Below are positions 63,649-64,000 of a DNA stretch of 64,000 nucleotides, one piece after another (the first letter of the stretch is position 1; each line of letters begins with the position of its first letter). Source of the stretch: Desulfurococcales archaeon (GTDB lineage Archaea; Thermoproteota; Thermoprotei_A; Sulfolobales; WAQK01). Location of the stretch: contig JALWQH010000022.1 of assembly GCA_027083135.1 (NCBI GenBank), positions 1 to 64,000 of the forward strand, given 5' to 3'. The position numbers and the translations under genes are program-made. The notes beneath the pieces are model-generated. The model saw nothing but the letters and a program-made list of their open reading frames with translations, was not told the DNA's origin and did no database searches.

Positions 63649-64000
63649 ATGGTGGGTAGGCCGCGTCTAGTAGCAGTAGGGCATGTTCTAATTGATCTTA
63701 GATTCATGGTTGACAGGTTCCCAGAGCCCGACGAGGAGGCAGTAATACTGAGTGAAAGCAGAGGCGTGGGGGGATCAGCAGCCAATGTAGCTATAGCTGC
63801 TAGGAGGCTCGGCGTGGAATCATATGTGATAGCCAAAATAGGCCTAGACTCCTTCGCCAGAGTAGCTGTAGACAACCTACTGAAAGAAAAGGTAGATATC
63901 TCAGGCCTAAGAATCTCACCCACGCATCCCACAGGCTTCTCAGTGGTTGTCAGGGACTCTCAGGGCAGAATACTGATATATGGCTTTAAGGGCGCAGCAG
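63649..64000 (+). CDS. PfkB-family sugar kinase, 5' part (runs off the window)
   Basis: Only the first 117 codons lie in the window. The N-terminal substrate-binding part of a ribokinase/PfkB kinase is clear: VAVGHVLIDLRFMVDRFPEP, then RGVGGSAANVAIAARRLGVE, followed by IAKIGLDSFARVAVDNLL and the GFSVVVRDSQGRI hairpin. The catalytic GAGD motif would lie beyond 64000. ATG 63649 is 10 bases after the aldolase stop, so the two are co-transcribed. The substrate (sugar or nucleoside) cannot be decided. Confidence 0.88.
   Translation, partial: MVGRPRLVAVGHVLIDLRFMVDRFPEPDEEAVILSESRGVGGSAANVAIAARRLGVESYVIAKIGLDSFARVAVDNLLKEKVDISGLRISPTHPTGFSVVVRDSQGRILIYGFKGAA

Noticed and set aside
1-64000. CRISPR arrays, rRNA genes or an intact insertion sequence
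   Set aside because: No regularly spaced repeats, no rRNA signature and no intact transposase were seen anywhere in the window.

Overview
This window is a gene-dense stretch of a thermophilic crenarchaeon (Thermoprotei). I judge it closest to the Desulfurococcales, Acidilobales or Fervidicoccales. The evidence is a crenarchaeal order of universal and archaeal-only ribosomal proteins, the tRNA-like intron in the cbf5 mRNA, a Ced DNA-transfer locus, four-subunit 2-oxoacid:ferredoxin oxidoreductase beside succinyl-CoA synthetase, PCNA, XPB and Lhr helicases, frequent GTG/TTG starts, and TATA boxes in place of bacterial promoters. The species cannot be named from sequence alone.

Region 1 (1-6.9 kb) holds small unknown genes, the wybutosine enzyme Taw3, and the operon sucC-sucD-korD-korA-korB-korC, which interconverts 2-oxoglutarate, succinyl-CoA and succinate. 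Region 2 (6.9-22.5 kb) holds information-processing and regulatory genes. These are an XPB helicase with a small partner, an HTH-phosphoribosyltransferase regulator behind palindromic sites, an Mrp ATPase, two metallo-beta-lactamase-fold proteins (one with a damaged metal site), an AbrB-ACT protein, a DUF72 protein, PCNA, a membrane-anchored HerA-like ATPase, an Lhr helicase, and a PUA/PP-loop/ferredoxin protein.

Region 3 (22.5-34.6 kb) is the cell-surface and DNA-transfer region. A minus-strand operon starts with a fused ribbon-helix-helix/PIN protein and continues with a VWA protein and a hexapeptide acyltransferase. Divergent from it is a 1322-residue S-layer-like protein with a coiled-coil stalk and C-terminal anchor. 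Two palindromes lie between the divergent starts. Next come a class III signal-peptide (pilin-like) protein and a large secreted partner, and then cedA1-cedA-cedA2-cedB, a complete-looking crenarchaeal DNA-transfer system. Its 48-codon cedA2 is easily missed.

Region 4 (34.7-61.2 kb) is the ribosomal superoperon, but broken up. uL2 sits upstream of uL3-uL4-uL23. Then come a GC-rich structured non-coding segment with a tRNA-like 3' end, a decayed RelBE toxin-antitoxin locus, a SPOUT methyltransferase, ileS and a MoxR/VWA pair. The series then resumes at uS19 and runs through to secY, adk, a DUF106 membrane protein, eL34, cmk, eL14 and cbf5. The cbf5 gene is interrupted by a 31-nt intron whose removal restores the catalytic aspartate. 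A methyltransferase and tRNA-Ser(GGA) follow.

Region 5 (61.3-64 kb) holds a D-threonine-aldolase-like PLP enzyme, a DhnA-type class I aldolase and a truncated PfkB sugar kinase at the window edge.
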